From positions 62,001 to 126,000 of the forward strand of contig NZ_JAILYH010000008.1 in NCBI RefSeq assembly GCF_019793435.1: 64,000 nucleotides of DNA. The letters run 5' to 3'. The position numbers were made by a program, and so were the translations under genes. This stretch comes from Rhizobium redzepovicii (GTDB lineage Bacteria > Pseudomonadota > Alphaproteobacteria > Rhizobiales > Rhizobiaceae). The notes below the pieces were generated by a model. That model was not told where the DNA came from and did no database searches. It saw nothing but the letters and a program-made list of their open reading frames with translations. Of the stretch, positions 17,332 to 26,046 are shown piece after piece (the first letter of the stretch is position 1; the number at the start of each line of letters is the position of its first letter).

Positions 17332-17946
17332 ATGATCGGCAAGCTGAAAGGCACAATAGACGAGATCGGCGAAGACTATGTGCTCGTCGATGTGCACGGC
17401 GTTTGCTACGTCGCCCATTGCTCGGCCCGCACCCTGTCCAAGCTTGGCTCGGCCGGTGAGGCCTGCGTACTGTTCATCGAAACCTATGTGCGCGAGGACC
17501 AGTTGAAGCTGTTCGGCTTCATGACCGCCTTGGAGCGGGAATGGTTCAATCTGCTCCAGAGCGTCCAGGGCGTCGGCGCCAAGGTGGCGCTCGCGGTGCT
17601 CTCGACGCTGACGCCGGGCGAACTCGCCAATGCGATCGCCCTGCAGGACCGCGCCGCCGTCTCCCGCGCGCCGGGCGTCGGCCCGAAAGTGGCCATGCGT
17701 CTCGTCACCGAACTCAAGAACCGGGCGCCGGCCTTTGCCGGAGAAGCGATCAACATCGCCCTCAAGCAGGAGCTCGGCGAAGGTGTCGCGGCCGCACCCG
17801 TTGCCGACGCGGTTTCCGCCCTGACCAACCTCGGCTACAGCAGAGACCAGGCGGCAAATGCGGTTGCCGCGGCGATGAAGACGGCCGGCGAAAACGCCGA
17901 TAGCGCCAAGCTGATCAGGTTGGGCTTGAAAGAACTGGCGCGGTGA
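17332..17946 (+). CDS. ruvA: RuvA, Holliday junction DNA-binding subunit
   Basis: A 204-aa tetrameric protein that binds Holliday junctions and loads RuvB. It begins [26 protein letters not shown] (OB-fold domain), has two helix-hairpin-helix elements ([14 protein letters not shown] at about 75-88 and [17 protein letters not shown] at about 110-126), and a C-terminal domain III ([12 protein letters not shown]) that contacts RuvB. The start MIGKL at 17332 is preferred over an upstream in-frame ATG at 17287 inside the toxin gene. Confidence 0.96.
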   Translation: MIGKLKGTIDEIGEDYVLVDVHGVCYVAHCSARTLSKLGSAGEACVLFIETYVREDQLKLFGFMTALEREWFNLLQSVQGVGAKVALAVLSTLTPGELANAIALQDRAAVSRAPGVGPKVAMRLVTELKNRAPAFAGEAINIALKQELGEGVAAAPVADAVSALTNLGYSRDQAANAVAAAMKTAGENADSAKLIRLGLKELAR

Positions 17947-18028
17947 AGCCAGGAAAACCGATGATAGGATGTCGAGGCGGCCGATTTTTGGTGTATTGCT
18001 GTGACAGGTTTCAAAACGGAATGAGAGC

Positions 18029-19069
18029 ATGAGCGAACCCGCCCGCCTGATATCGCCGGAAAAGCGGGGCGAAGATCTCGACATCACCCTGCGCCCGCAA
18101 TCGCTGGACGAATTCACCGGCCAGGCCGAAGCCCGCGCCAATCTCAAGGTCTTCATCGAGGCGGCGAAGAACCGCGGCGAGGCACTGGACCATGTGCTCT
18201 TCGTCGGTCCGCCCGGCCTCGGCAAGACGACGTTGGCGCAGATCATGGCGAAGGAACTCGGCGTCAATTTCCGCTCGACGTCAGGCCCTGTGATTGCCAA
18301 GGCCGGCGATCTCGCCGCCCTCCTCACCAATCTCGAGGAGCGAGACGTGCTCTTCATCGACGAGATCCATCGCCTCAACCCGGCCGTCGAGGAAATCCTC
18401 TATCCCGCCATGGAAGATTTCCAGCTCGACCTGATAATCGGCGAAGGCCCTGCCGCCCGCTCGGTAAAAATCGATCTCTCGAAATTCACCCTGGTGGCGG
18501 CTACCACCCGTCTCGGTCTGTTGACGACGCCGCTGCGTGACCGCTTCGGCATCCCGGTGCGCCTGAGCTTCTACACCGTCGAGGAGTTGGAACTGATCGT
18601 GCGCCGCGGCGCGCGGCTGATGAACCTGCCGATGACCGAAGAGGGCGCTCGCGAAATAGCAAGACGCGCCCGCGGCACGCCGCGCATCGCGGGTCGGCTG
18701 CTGCGGCGCGTGCGCGACTTCGCCGAGGTGGCAAGGGCCGAGGCGGTGACGCGTGAGATCGCCGACGAGGCACTGACTCGCTTGCTCGTCGACAATGTCG
18801 GCTTCGACCAGCTCGACAAACGTTACCTCAACATGATCGCCGTCAATTTCGGCGGCGGCCCGGTCGGCATCGAGACCATCGCCGCCGGCCTTTCCGAGCC
18901 GCGCGACGCGATCGAGGACATCATCGAGCCTTACATGATCCAGCAGGGTTTCATTCAGCGTACACCGCGCGGCCGTGTTCTGACCGCAATCGCGTGGAAA
19001 CATCTCGGAATGCAACCGCCCAAGGAAATGGAGGCTGCGCAGTTCCGGCTGTTCCAGGAGGACAACTGA
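18029..19069 (+). CDS. ruvB: RuvB, Holliday junction branch-migration ATPase
   Basis: A 346-aa AAA+ motor that drives branch migration with RuvA. It contains Walker [12 protein letters not shown] (about residues 60-70), Walker [11 protein letters not shown] (about 109-118), sensor [17 protein letters not shown] and the sensor-2/arginine region [19 protein letters not shown]-terminal winged helix (about 255-330) includes [26 protein letters not shown] sequence. It lies 82 bp after ruvA and is followed directly by a metallophosphoesterase gene. Confidence 0.97.
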   Translation: MSEPARLISPEKRGEDLDITLRPQSLDEFTGQAEARANLKVFIEAAKNRGEALDHVLFVGPPGLGKTTLAQIMAKELGVNFRSTSGPVIAKAGDLAALLTNLEERDVLFIDEIHRLNPAVEEILYPAMEDFQLDLIIGEGPAARSVKIDLSKFTLVAATTRLGLLTTPLRDRFGIPVRLSFYTVEELELIVRRGARLMNLPMTEEGAREIARRARGTPRIAGRLLRRVRDFAEVARAEAVTREIADEALTRLLVDNVGFDQLDKRYLNMIAVNFGGGPVGIETIAAGLSEPRDAIEDIIEPYMIQQGFIQRTPRGRVLTAIAWKHLGMQPPKEMEAAQFRLFQEDN

Positions 19070-19972
19070 GTGATTACCCGCCGCGGATTTTTCAAGGTTC
19101 TTGGCGGCGGCATTGCAGGCGTCATGTCGCTTGGTGGGTACGCCTTCGCTTATGAACCGCTGGCGCGGCTCGGCATTGCCCGTTACCGGTTGACGCCGCC
19201 GGGGTGGACACCAGGGCTGAAGCTCCGCGTCGTCGCGCTCGCCGATATCCATGCCTGCGAACCCTGGATGTCGGCAAGCCGCATTGCCGCGATCTGCCAC
19301 AGGGCCAACGAGCTCGAAGGCGACGTCACCCTCCTTCTCGGCGATTACGCCGCCGGCATGAATATGGTGACGCAATATGTGCATTCGAGCCAATGGTCGA
19401 AGGCGCTCGCCACCCTGCAGGCCCCCCTCGGCGTCCATGCGATCATGGGCAACCACGACTGGTGGGAGGACAGGACCGCCCAGAAGAACGGCGGAATGGA
19501 GACATTCGGGCACCGGGCGCTTGGCGATGTCGGTATCCCTGTCTACGGCAACCGCGCCGTCCGGCTCGAAAAGGATGGCCGCGGCTTCTGGCTCGCAGGC
19601 CTCGAAGATCAGCTGGCGCTATTGCCCGGAAGGAGATGGGGCCGCACGCATATGCTCGGCCTCGATGACCTCGAGGGAACGCTGACTCAAGTGACCGACG
19701 ATGCCCCCGTCATCCTGCTCGCCCATGAGCCCGACATCTTTCCGCGCGTGCCCGAGCGGGTGTCCCTGACGCTGTCTGGCCACACCCATGGCGGCCAGAT
19801 CCGCTTCCTCGGCCGTTCGCCGATGGTCCCCTCGCGTTACGGCAATCGCTATGCTTATGGCCATATTGTCGAGGAGGGCCGCAATATCATCGTCTCCGGC
19901 GGCCTCGGCTGCTCCATCGCACCGGTGCGCTTCGGCGTGCCGCCGGAAATCGTCGTGATCGATCTCGGATAG
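19070..19972 (+). CDS. Tat-signal metallophosphoesterase (YkuE-like)
   Basis: A 300-aa calcineurin-like phosphoesterase with a twin-arginine leader (MITRRGFFKVLGGGIAG), so it probably acts in the periplasm or at its membrane. Metal-binding motifs appear in order: VALADIHACEP (about residues 52-62), LLGDYAAG, GNHDWWED (about 126-133), LAHEPD and SGHTHGGQIR (about 234-243). The start is GTG, immediately after the ruvB stop, with AGGAGG upstream inside ruvB. The substrate is not evident. Confidence 0.92.
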   Translation: MITRRGFFKVLGGGIAGVMSLGGYAFAYEPLARLGIARYRLTPPGWTPGLKLRVVALADIHACEPWMSASRIAAICHRANELEGDVTLLLGDYAAGMNMVTQYVHSSQWSKALATLQAPLGVHAIMGNHDWWEDRTAQKNGGMETFGHRALGDVGIPVYGNRAVRLEKDGRGFWLAGLEDQLALLPGRRWGRTHMLGLDDLEGTLTQVTDDAPVILLAHEPDIFPRVPERVSLTLSGHTHGGQIRFLGRSPMVPSRYGNRYAYGHIVEEGRNIIVSGGLGCSIAPVRFGVPPEIVVIDLG

Positions 19973-19978
19973 AATGAC

Positions 19979-20491
19979 ATGAGCAAGCGCACTCTCATCC
20001 GCCTGACGGCAGGCGCTGAGCGTTTCAATTACCGTATCGCCGGCCTCGGCTTTCGCGATGGCCACGTGCTCGTTCATCGCGCCGTGCATGAGCCTTTCTG
20101 GACCTTTCCGGGCGGCAGGGCGGAAATCGGCGAGACGTCGGAGGAAACGCTGAAACGGGAGATGGTGGAAGAACTCGGCCTCGAAGTCACCGTCTCCCGC
20201 CTGCTCTGGGTCGTCGAGAACTTTTTCCGCTATGAACAACGCGACTGGCACGAACTCGGCCTCTATTACCTGATGGACATCCCCCCGGAATTCCCCTTTC
20301 AGCCGGGTGAAATCATCCACCGCGTCGAAGACGGTGACAACCACCTCGAATTCAAATGGGTGCTTGCGACGCGCCAGGCCCTGACCGACCTCGACATCCC
20401 GCCCTATTTCATCGCCGATGAGATCGAGAATCTGCCTGTCGCCCCCCGTCATCTCGTCTGGCGGGACGGCAATCTCGATGAGAAAAACTGA
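19979..20491 (+). CDS. Nudix hydrolase
   Basis: A 170-aa Nudix pyrophosphohydrolase. The box is complete: GGRAEIGETSEETLKREMVE leading into ELGLEV (about residues 44-69), with the REMVEEL core that binds Mg. Sequence before it (FNYRIAGLGFRDGHVLVHRA) and after it (LLWVVENFFRYEQRDWHELGL) resembles ADP-ribose/NADH-type Nudix proteins, but the substrate is unassigned. It sits 6 bp after the phosphoesterase, so cotranscription is likely. Confidence 0.92.
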   Translation: MSKRTLIRLTAGAERFNYRIAGLGFRDGHVLVHRAVHEPFWTFPGGRAEIGETSEETLKREMVEELGLEVTVSRLLWVVENFFRYEQRDWHELGLYYLMDIPPEFPFQPGEIIHRVEDGDNHLEFKWVLATRQALTDLDIPPYFIADEIENLPVAPRHLVWRDGNLDEKN

Positions 20492-20531
20492 CGCAAGCCA
20501 GTCCGAAAGCACGCGAAGAGGAGATGCGCCG

Positions 20532-21095
20532 ATGCCGACCTTCGATCCCATCAGGTCATTTCGCAAGCTCGCCTATAACAACGCCCTTGCCAACCACCGT
20601 CTGCTTCAGGCCTGCACGGCATTGAAGCCTGGTGAATTCGAAGCGCCGCGCACCAGCTTCTTCCCCTCGATCAAGGAAACCTTGAACCACATCATCACGG
20701 TCGACTGGTTCTATGTCGACGGCCTGGAAGGCGGCACGCTCGGCTACCAAGCCTTCGAGATGGACGAACCGTTCGATGATATTTCATCGCTGGCGCAAGC
20801 TCAGGCCAGGGTCGATCAGCGCCTGGTCGCACTTTGCGAGGCTCTAACGCCGGAAAGGCTAGTGTCGGCCGTCCGCCTCCATCGCGGCGACCGCATCCAG
20901 GAAGAGCGGATGGACGACGTCCTCGCCCATCTCTTCCAGCACCAGACGCATCATCGCGGCCAGGTGCATGCAATGCTCTCCGGCACCAGCGTGGCTCCGC
21001 CGCAGCTCGACGAATTCATTGTCGCCGGCGACGCGCGGTTCCGCGGTGAGGAACTCGCCGAGCTCGGATGGAGCGAAGAAATGCTGATGCGTTAG
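20532..21095 (+). CDS. DinB-family putative metal-binding protein
   Basis: A 187-aa DinB/DUF664 four-helix-bundle protein. The three His ligands expected of the fold are visible: ETLNHIITVDWFY (about residue 49) and LFQHQTHHRGQVHAML (about 135-150). Relatives include thiol-dependent transferases, but activity here is unknown. ATG at 20532 follows AGAGGAG. Its stop codon TAG (21093-21095) lies within the left terminal inverted repeat of the adjacent repeat element. Confidence 0.9.
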   Translation: MPTFDPIRSFRKLAYNNALANHRLLQACTALKPGEFEAPRTSFFPSIKETLNHIITVDWFYVDGLEGGTLGYQAFEMDEPFDDISSLAQAQARVDQRLVALCEALTPERLVSAVRLHRGDRIQEERMDDVLAHLFQHQTHHRGQVHAMLSGTSVAPPQLDEFIVAGDARFRGEELAELGWSEEMLMR

Positions 21096-21448
21096 AGCCT
21101 TTCCTGGTCAGATTGAAGCATTCTGTTGGCTCAAACGGAGTCGGATGGTCGACCGGCCGGCGCGTCGTAGCAAAGCTCCACGGCCAAGCCGGCCGGTCGA
21201 TCAGCCGGCCCGTTTCAGCCAACCCTCCCGCAGATTTGCCAGGCAAATCTGCAAGACTTGGGAATCGCCGGACGCACTTATCGCTTCGCCACGGCGAATC
21301 GGTGCGGTCGGTGGGCCGGGCATCTCTCCGCCAGGATCAGAGGCGATCGGCTCGAGCGTACCAACGGGTATGCCCTTCGCCAATCGCCTCTGCCCTGACG
21401 AAAACCGGCTCCGGCAGAATGCTTCAATCTGACCAGGAAAGGTTCTAA
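21092..21448. mobile_element. 357-bp MITE-like element with 34-bp terminal inverted repeats
   Basis: The outer 34 bases at 21092-21125 and 21415-21448 are inverted copies with a single mismatch (TTAGAGCC against TTAGAACC, then CTGGTCAGATTGAAGCATTC). Inside is a perfect hairpin (GCAGATTTGCC / GGCAAATCTGC, 21230-21252) and several GGCCGG palindromes. No transposase is encoded; small frames across it look spurious. Both convergent neighbours, the DinB gene and atvA, take their stop codons from the element tips. It may also work as a bidirectional terminator. Confidence 0.8.
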
Positions 21449-22827
21449 TTCCGCAGCCGCTTTTTCAGTCCGTCGATGATCGTCTTGGTGAGAAGATCGT
21501 AATTCTCGTCGAAGTGATGGTCGCCGGGCAGTTCGACCACCTCCGCGCCGCTATCTTTCACCGCCGGACAGGCGACATCGTCATCGTCGTCCTTGCCATA
21601 GATGCATTGCACAAGTTTCGGATCGATATTCTTCAGATCGGCGACGGGATCGCCTCCAGCCCCTTCCGTCTTCTGGCCAAGCCAGCCGAGAACGGAGATG
21701 ACGTAGTCGACCTGGTGCGAGAGCGACAGCAGCGACAATTGCGCCACCGCCGACTTTTCGGCCGGCTTGAGGAGCTGATAGGTGGCAGGCACAACGTCCG
21801 CGCCGAAGGAATAACCGACGAGCAGCACATGCTTCACCTTCCACTGCTTCCGGTAGAAATCGATGATCTTCGAAAGATCGGTGGCCGTCTCCTCCGGCTT
21901 GCGCTCCGACCAGAAATAATGAAGCGAATCGACGCCGACGACCGGAATGCCTTCCTTCTGCAGCGTGCCGCCGACCTCCTTGTCGATGTCGCGCCAGCCG
22001 CCGTCGCCGGAATAGATCACCGCCATCGTATCGAGGGCAGGCGTCGCCTCCAGGATCGCCAGCGGCAGTCCGAGCGGATTGCCGAAGGCGCCGGAGGCGG
22101 TAACGAGATCGTCAAGCGTATCGGCAAGCACCGTCTGCGCGTCGTCGGTGGAATCGCGAATTTCGATTGCGGAATGGGTCTTCTTCAGTGCCTCGACATG
22201 CGCCCGGCCGTCCTTGTCGGCCTTGGGCGTGAAGACTGACACAACAGGATCCGGCAGAGGCCCCTCGCTGAGGCCATACACCGTGCGTTGGCCGACCACC
22301 TGCTTGGAAGCCGGCGTGCAAAGCTCCTTGGCAAGCGGAATGCCGGCGGCCGGATCGACGGCAAGCGTTTGGCCGATCGTCGCATCCGGCGTCTGCGCGG
22401 CGATCGCCAGCGCCAGGGCTCCGCCCTCGCCGATGCCGGCAACGATCGGCAAGTGATAGGCGTTGTTGCCGGTCGCACGCTGCACCTGCTGGCTCAGCGA
22501 TTCGATATCCGAAACCATGTAGAGACAGCCGTCATTGAGGCCGACATCGTAGCGGTCAAGCGCCTGGATATAGGAGGGAAAATCGACGCCGATGACGACG
22601 GCGCCTTCAGCGACCAGCCTGTCGGCCTCCCCCTTCTCATAGTCGCCCCAGCCGGCGGCATCCGAGATCAGCATCACCGTGCCCTTCACCTCTCCTTCCG
22701 GCAGGAAGATGTGCGGCGACGGGATGAGCCCGGTTTCGAAGCTCTGCGTGGTCTCCTCGGCGGCATCAGCCGATGCGGCCGCGAGCATGCAGACGCATGC
22801 CGTGGCAAGTAGGATTGTCCTGATCAT
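21445..22827 (-). CDS. atvA: AtvA/AcvB, periplasmic lysyl-phosphatidylglycerol hydrolase (VirJ family)
   Basis: A 460-aa exported protein of the AcvB/VirJ family. In Agrobacterium AcvB is reported to hydrolyse lysyl-phosphatidylglycerol; in Rhizobium tropici atvA supports acid tolerance. The signal peptide spans residues 1-22 (MIRTILLATACVCMLAAASADA). Two alpha/beta-hydrolase-like halves follow, the second with the nucleophile elbow VGYSFGADVV (about residue 340) and GDHHFDENY near the end. It overlaps lpiA by 4 bp (22824-22827), so synthesis and turnover of the lipid are coupled in one operon. Confidence 0.92.
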   Translation of the reverse strand: MIRTILLATACVCMLAAASADAAEETTQSFETGLIPSPHIFLPEGEVKGTVMLISDAAGWGDYEKGEADRLVAEGAVVIGVDFPSYIQALDRYDVGLNDGCLYMVSDIESLSQQVQRATGNNAYHLPIVAGIGEGGALALAIAAQTPDATIGQTLAVDPAAGIPLAKELCTPASKQVVGQRTVYGLSEGPLPDPVVSVFTPKADKDGRAHVEALKKTHSAIEIRDSTDDAQTVLADTLDDLVTASGAFGNPLGLPLAILEATPALDTMAVIYSGDGGWRDIDKEVGGTLQKEGIPVVGVDSLHYFWSERKPEETATDLSKIIDFYRKQWKVKHVLLVGYSFGADVVPATYQLLKPAEKSAVAQLSLLSLSHQVDYVISVLGWLGQKTEGAGGDPVADLKNIDPKLVQCIYGKDDDDDVACPAVKDSGAEVVELPGDHHFDENYDLLTKTIIDGLKKRLRN

Positions 22828-25427
22828 TTTCTCACTACCCCTTTCAATCCGCCCCCGATCAGAAATGTCGCGTCCATCAACGCGATCATCGGATTGCCCC
22901 CTCCGGAGACCGCAAGATAGCGCGGTTGCCAGTGCGGATGAAATTTTGATTTGAATGCCCGAAGGCCTTTGAAGTTGTAGAAGCGCTCGCCGTGTTCGAA
23001 AACGGTGCTGCCGATGCGGTCCCAGACGGGCGCCGCCTCGCGTTTCGACATGCCGGAGAGAGGCGCCATGCCGAGATTGAAGTGGGTGAAACCCTGGCCG
23101 CGCAGATATTCCATGATCTGCACGAAGAGAAAGTCCATCGAGCCCTTCGGCGCGTCCGGCGAAAAGCGCATGAGATCGATCGTGCCCTCCTGCCTGGATT
23201 CGGTGACGAGGATATTGGCGAAGGCGACTATCCTGCCGTCCTTTTTCAGAATGCCGACCGGCTGGGAACAGACGTAATTGGGATCGAAGGCGCCGAGCGA
23301 AAAACCCTTTTCCTTTGCGTTGTGATGCTCGAGCCAGGCCGTCGAAACGGCGGAGAGATCATCGATGACCGAGGGCACGTCCTCAGGTTCGACAACGGCA
23401 AATTCCAGCCCGTCGCGCTGGGCGCGGCTCGCCGTCTGGCGAAGGTTTGCCCATTTGCCCCCCTTCATCTCGAAGGTTCGAAGATCGGTCACGGCCAGTT
23501 CGCCGAGCTTGAAGGCGCGCAGGCCGGCATCGGCGCAATGGGAAAGCAGCGACGGCGAGATCTGATAGAACACGGCCCGGCAGCCGGCGGCGCGCGCTGC
23601 TTCGACGAAACGCCAGACAAGCTCCTGCCCGGCGCGATGTTCGCCGACCGGGTCGAATAGCGCGATCCAGGAACGGCCCTGCCGGCCGTACATGATGAAG
23701 GCGTCGCCCTTTTCCGAGAACATGATGCTCTTGTCGCCCATGCGCACCAGATTGGCGTCGGCATTGCCCTGCTTGCCGACGATCTCGACGGCACGCGCCA
23801 GCGCCTCCTCCGTCGCCGGTTCCGGCCGGAATGTCGCCGGCCGGAGCAGGCTGAAGATGGCGATCGCCGACGAGATGATGGTGATGCCGAGGACGGCGCG
23901 TAGGCCCCGCGGCGCTTCGGCGGTGAACTCGAACTGCCACCAGAGCTGGTTGCTGTATTCGACATCGCGATAGACGAAGAGCAGGATGACGACGGCGCCG
24001 ACGACGATGACCGCGATCGCCATCAGCCAGGACGCCGTGAGCGCCTGGTTGAGCAGCGAGGCATGGCGGGTAAAGAGCCGCCGGCTGACGAAGAGCCCGA
24101 AGATGAGGAAGGCAAGAAAGGCGGCTTCGACGAGCGCGATCGCTTTCAAGAGCGACAAAGTCAGCGCCGCAAGGGCCGAAAATACCGCCACCCACCAGGC
24201 GCCGTCGAGTCGCTGGCCGAGGCCGCGCGCAGCAACGACGAGCGCGAGCCCGAGCAGGCTGGAAAGGAAATGCGCCCCTTCCACCATCGGCAGTGGCAGA
24301 TAGTTGGAGAGGAATTCGAGGTTCTGGTCCGGTGTCGGCGTGACGCTCGAAAAGATCAGCATGACGCCGAGCAGCAGCGCAAGCGCCGATAGCAGCTGCG
24401 GCATCAGTCGTCCGCCGATGCGCCGGACGCTGGAGGCGGCCGGATGGTCGACGAAACGGCGCAGCTCCGTCGCCGAAACCGCAAGCACGGCGATCAGCAG
24501 CGGCAGCACATGATAGATCAGCCGGTAGAGCACTAGCGATCCGAGCACCGCATCAATGTTCACCGCGCTGCCGAGCGAGGCGATGATCACGGTTTCGAAC
24601 ACGCCGAGCCCGGCCGGAACGTGGCTGAGTACGCCGAGACCGACGGCGATCGCATAGACGGCCAGGAAGACCGGCCAGCCGATGGCCGTCTGCGGCAGCA
24701 GCACGTAAAGCACGGACGCCGAGGCGGCGATATCGAAGGCGGTGACGAGGAACTGCCGTGACCAGGTGCGCGAATCCGGCAGGCGGATTGCCACAGGGCC
24801 GAGATCGAGTACGTGGCCATCACGGCCGATGATCATCACTGCACTCAGAATGGCAACGATCGAGCCGGCGATCAACCGCAGCAGGAAGGGGCTGACACCG
24901 ATTAGCGGGCCGATCTCGTCGGCGATGATGATGAGGGCGATCGCGCCGACTCCGGCAAGCCCGAGACCGAAGGAAAGCGTGACGAAGGCGATGATGCGGC
25001 CGATATCTTCGGGCGAAAGCCCGAGACGCGTATAGGCGCGGTAGCGGATCGCGCCACCCGAAAGCGCACCGAAGCCGGCGGTATTGCCAACCGCATAGGC
25101 ACTGAACGCCGTCAGCGCCACATGCGGAAAGGGCAGCTTCTTGCCGATATATTCGATGGCGTTGAGATCGTAGAAAACCAGCGAGAGGAAGCTGAGTGCG
25201 GTGAAGAACAGGGCAAGCAGGATGGCGCTCGGCCTGGTCGCCGCCAGCGCATCGACGACATCGTCATAGCGCACTTCGTTGGTGAGCTGCATGATCGCGT
25301 AGCCGACGAGGCAGAAGACCACGAGTGTCGCCGCTGCCGTCAGCGGTGTCCTGTAACGTCTGAACAAACCACGAAAAGAAAATCCTTCCGCGTCTTCGAT
25401 CTCTTTCAAATTGTCGTGACCCGACAT
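22824..25427 (-). CDS. lpiA: LpiA/MprF, lysyl-phosphatidylglycerol synthase
   Basis: An 867-aa integral membrane aminoacyl-phosphatidylglycerol synthase and flippase, which transfers lysine from Lys-tRNA to phosphatidylglycerol. About 14 hydrophobic helices occupy residues 25-530 (e.g. AFSAYAVGNTAGFGALSGGA, flippase domain). A C-terminal DUF2156 synthase domain follows, with MFSEKGDAFIMYGRQGRSW, FDPVGE, LGMAPLSGM and FYNFKGLRAFKSKFHPHW. RBS AGGATAAGAG precedes ATG. In R. tropici lpiA is low-pH inducible; no matching regulatory site could be picked out here. Confidence 0.95.
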   Translation of the reverse strand: MSGHDNLKEIEDAEGFSFRGLFRRYRTPLTAAATLVVFCLVGYAIMQLTNEVRYDDVVDALAATRPSAILLALFFTALSFLSLVFYDLNAIEYIGKKLPFPHVALTAFSAYAVGNTAGFGALSGGAIRYRAYTRLGLSPEDIGRIIAFVTLSFGLGLAGVGAIALIIIADEIGPLIGVSPFLLRLIAGSIVAILSAVMIIGRDGHVLDLGPVAIRLPDSRTWSRQFLVTAFDIAASASVLYVLLPQTAIGWPVFLAVYAIAVGLGVLSHVPAGLGVFETVIIASLGSAVNIDAVLGSLVLYRLIYHVLPLLIAVLAVSATELRRFVDHPAASSVRRIGGRLMPQLLSALALLLGVMLIFSSVTPTPDQNLEFLSNYLPLPMVEGAHFLSSLLGLALVVAARGLGQRLDGAWWVAVFSALAALTLSLLKAIALVEAAFLAFLIFGLFVSRRLFTRHASLLNQALTASWLMAIAVIVVGAVVILLFVYRDVEYSNQLWWQFEFTAEAPRGLRAVLGITIISSAIAIFSLLRPATFRPEPATEEALARAVEIVGKQGNADANLVRMGDKSIMFSEKGDAFIMYGRQGRSWIALFDPVGEHRAGQELVWRFVEAARAAGCRAVFYQISPSLLSHCADAGLRAFKLGELAVTDLRTFEMKGGKWANLRQTASRAQRDGLEFAVVEPEDVPSVIDDLSAVSTAWLEHHNAKEKGFSLGAFDPNYVCSQPVGILKKDGRIVAFANILVTESRQEGTIDLMRFSPDAPKGSMDFLFVQIMEYLRGQGFTHFNLGMAPLSGMSKREAAPVWDRIGSTVFEHGERFYNFKGLRAFKSKFHPHWQPRYLAVSGGGNPMIALMDATFLIGGGLKGVVRK

Positions 25428-25662
25428 CTCTTATCCTGCTGCAATTGCCAGCTCGGCGGGAATCATTTTGAAAGACGTAACATGAGAGGCATACAAGCTC
25501 TATGAAGACATGCCGCCGCAACCCCAGCCCGCCGCTCGGGCCTCCATCACTCTCAATTGGGGCGAATTTGCGCAGGTGAGCGTAACGGCGCATTGCATTT
25601 TCGTAAGCTTCGGACGAGCTTTACCCGCGACGGCGAATTGAAACACAGGAGAACGGTTCGAT

Positions 25663-26040
25663 ATGCAGGATGGTCCGGCTCTGATGATGATCGTCCTCGG
25701 CCGCCTGTTGCTGGGCGGCCTCTATGTCGCTGGCGGCATTCATCATTTTTTCGTCATCGTGCCGCTGACCGATGCGATCGAAGCCCGCGGCATCCCTTTT
25801 GCGAAATGGGTACTGCTTTCCGGCAGCATGTTCCAGGTCCTGGCCGGCACGCAGCTGATGTTAGGGCTCTTCGTGACCGCAGCGGCATTCGGTCTTATCC
25901 TCTTCACCCTTGCCGCCACTATCATGCTGCTGAATTTCTGGGACATGCAGGGAACGGCCCGCGAAAGCGCGATCAATACCTGGAAAACCAACATGGCGAT
26001 CATCGGCGGTCTGCTGATCGCCGCCGCCGGCCCGATGTGA
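25663..26040 (+). CDS. DoxX-family membrane protein
   Basis: A 125-aa small membrane protein with four predicted helices (about residues 7-25, 47-65, 68-90 and 108-124). The start ILGRLLLGGLYVAGGIHHF-like segment is typical of DoxX. Family members act in oxidative-stress complexes or as uncharacterised quinone-linked proteins; the role here is unknown. RBS AGGAGA lies 10 nt upstream. It converges on the mechanosensitive channel gene with 6 bp between the stops. Confidence 0.85.
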   Translation: MQDGPALMMIVLGRLLLGGLYVAGGIHHFFVIVPLTDAIEARGIPFAKWVLLSGSMFQVLAGTQLMLGLFVTAAAFGLILFTLAATIMLLNFWDMQGTARESAINTWKTNMAIIGGLLIAAAGPM

Positions 26041-26046
26041 AGCGGC

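Noticed and set aside
18281..19513. 410-codon minus-strand frame across ruvB and the phosphoesterase gene
   Set aside because: It spans two well-supported genes and has no recognisable motif.
21068..21448. Small plus-strand frames within the inverted-repeat element (126 and 95 codons)
   Set aside because: They run through terminal repeats and hairpins, lack ribosome sites and have no transposase-like or other protein features.
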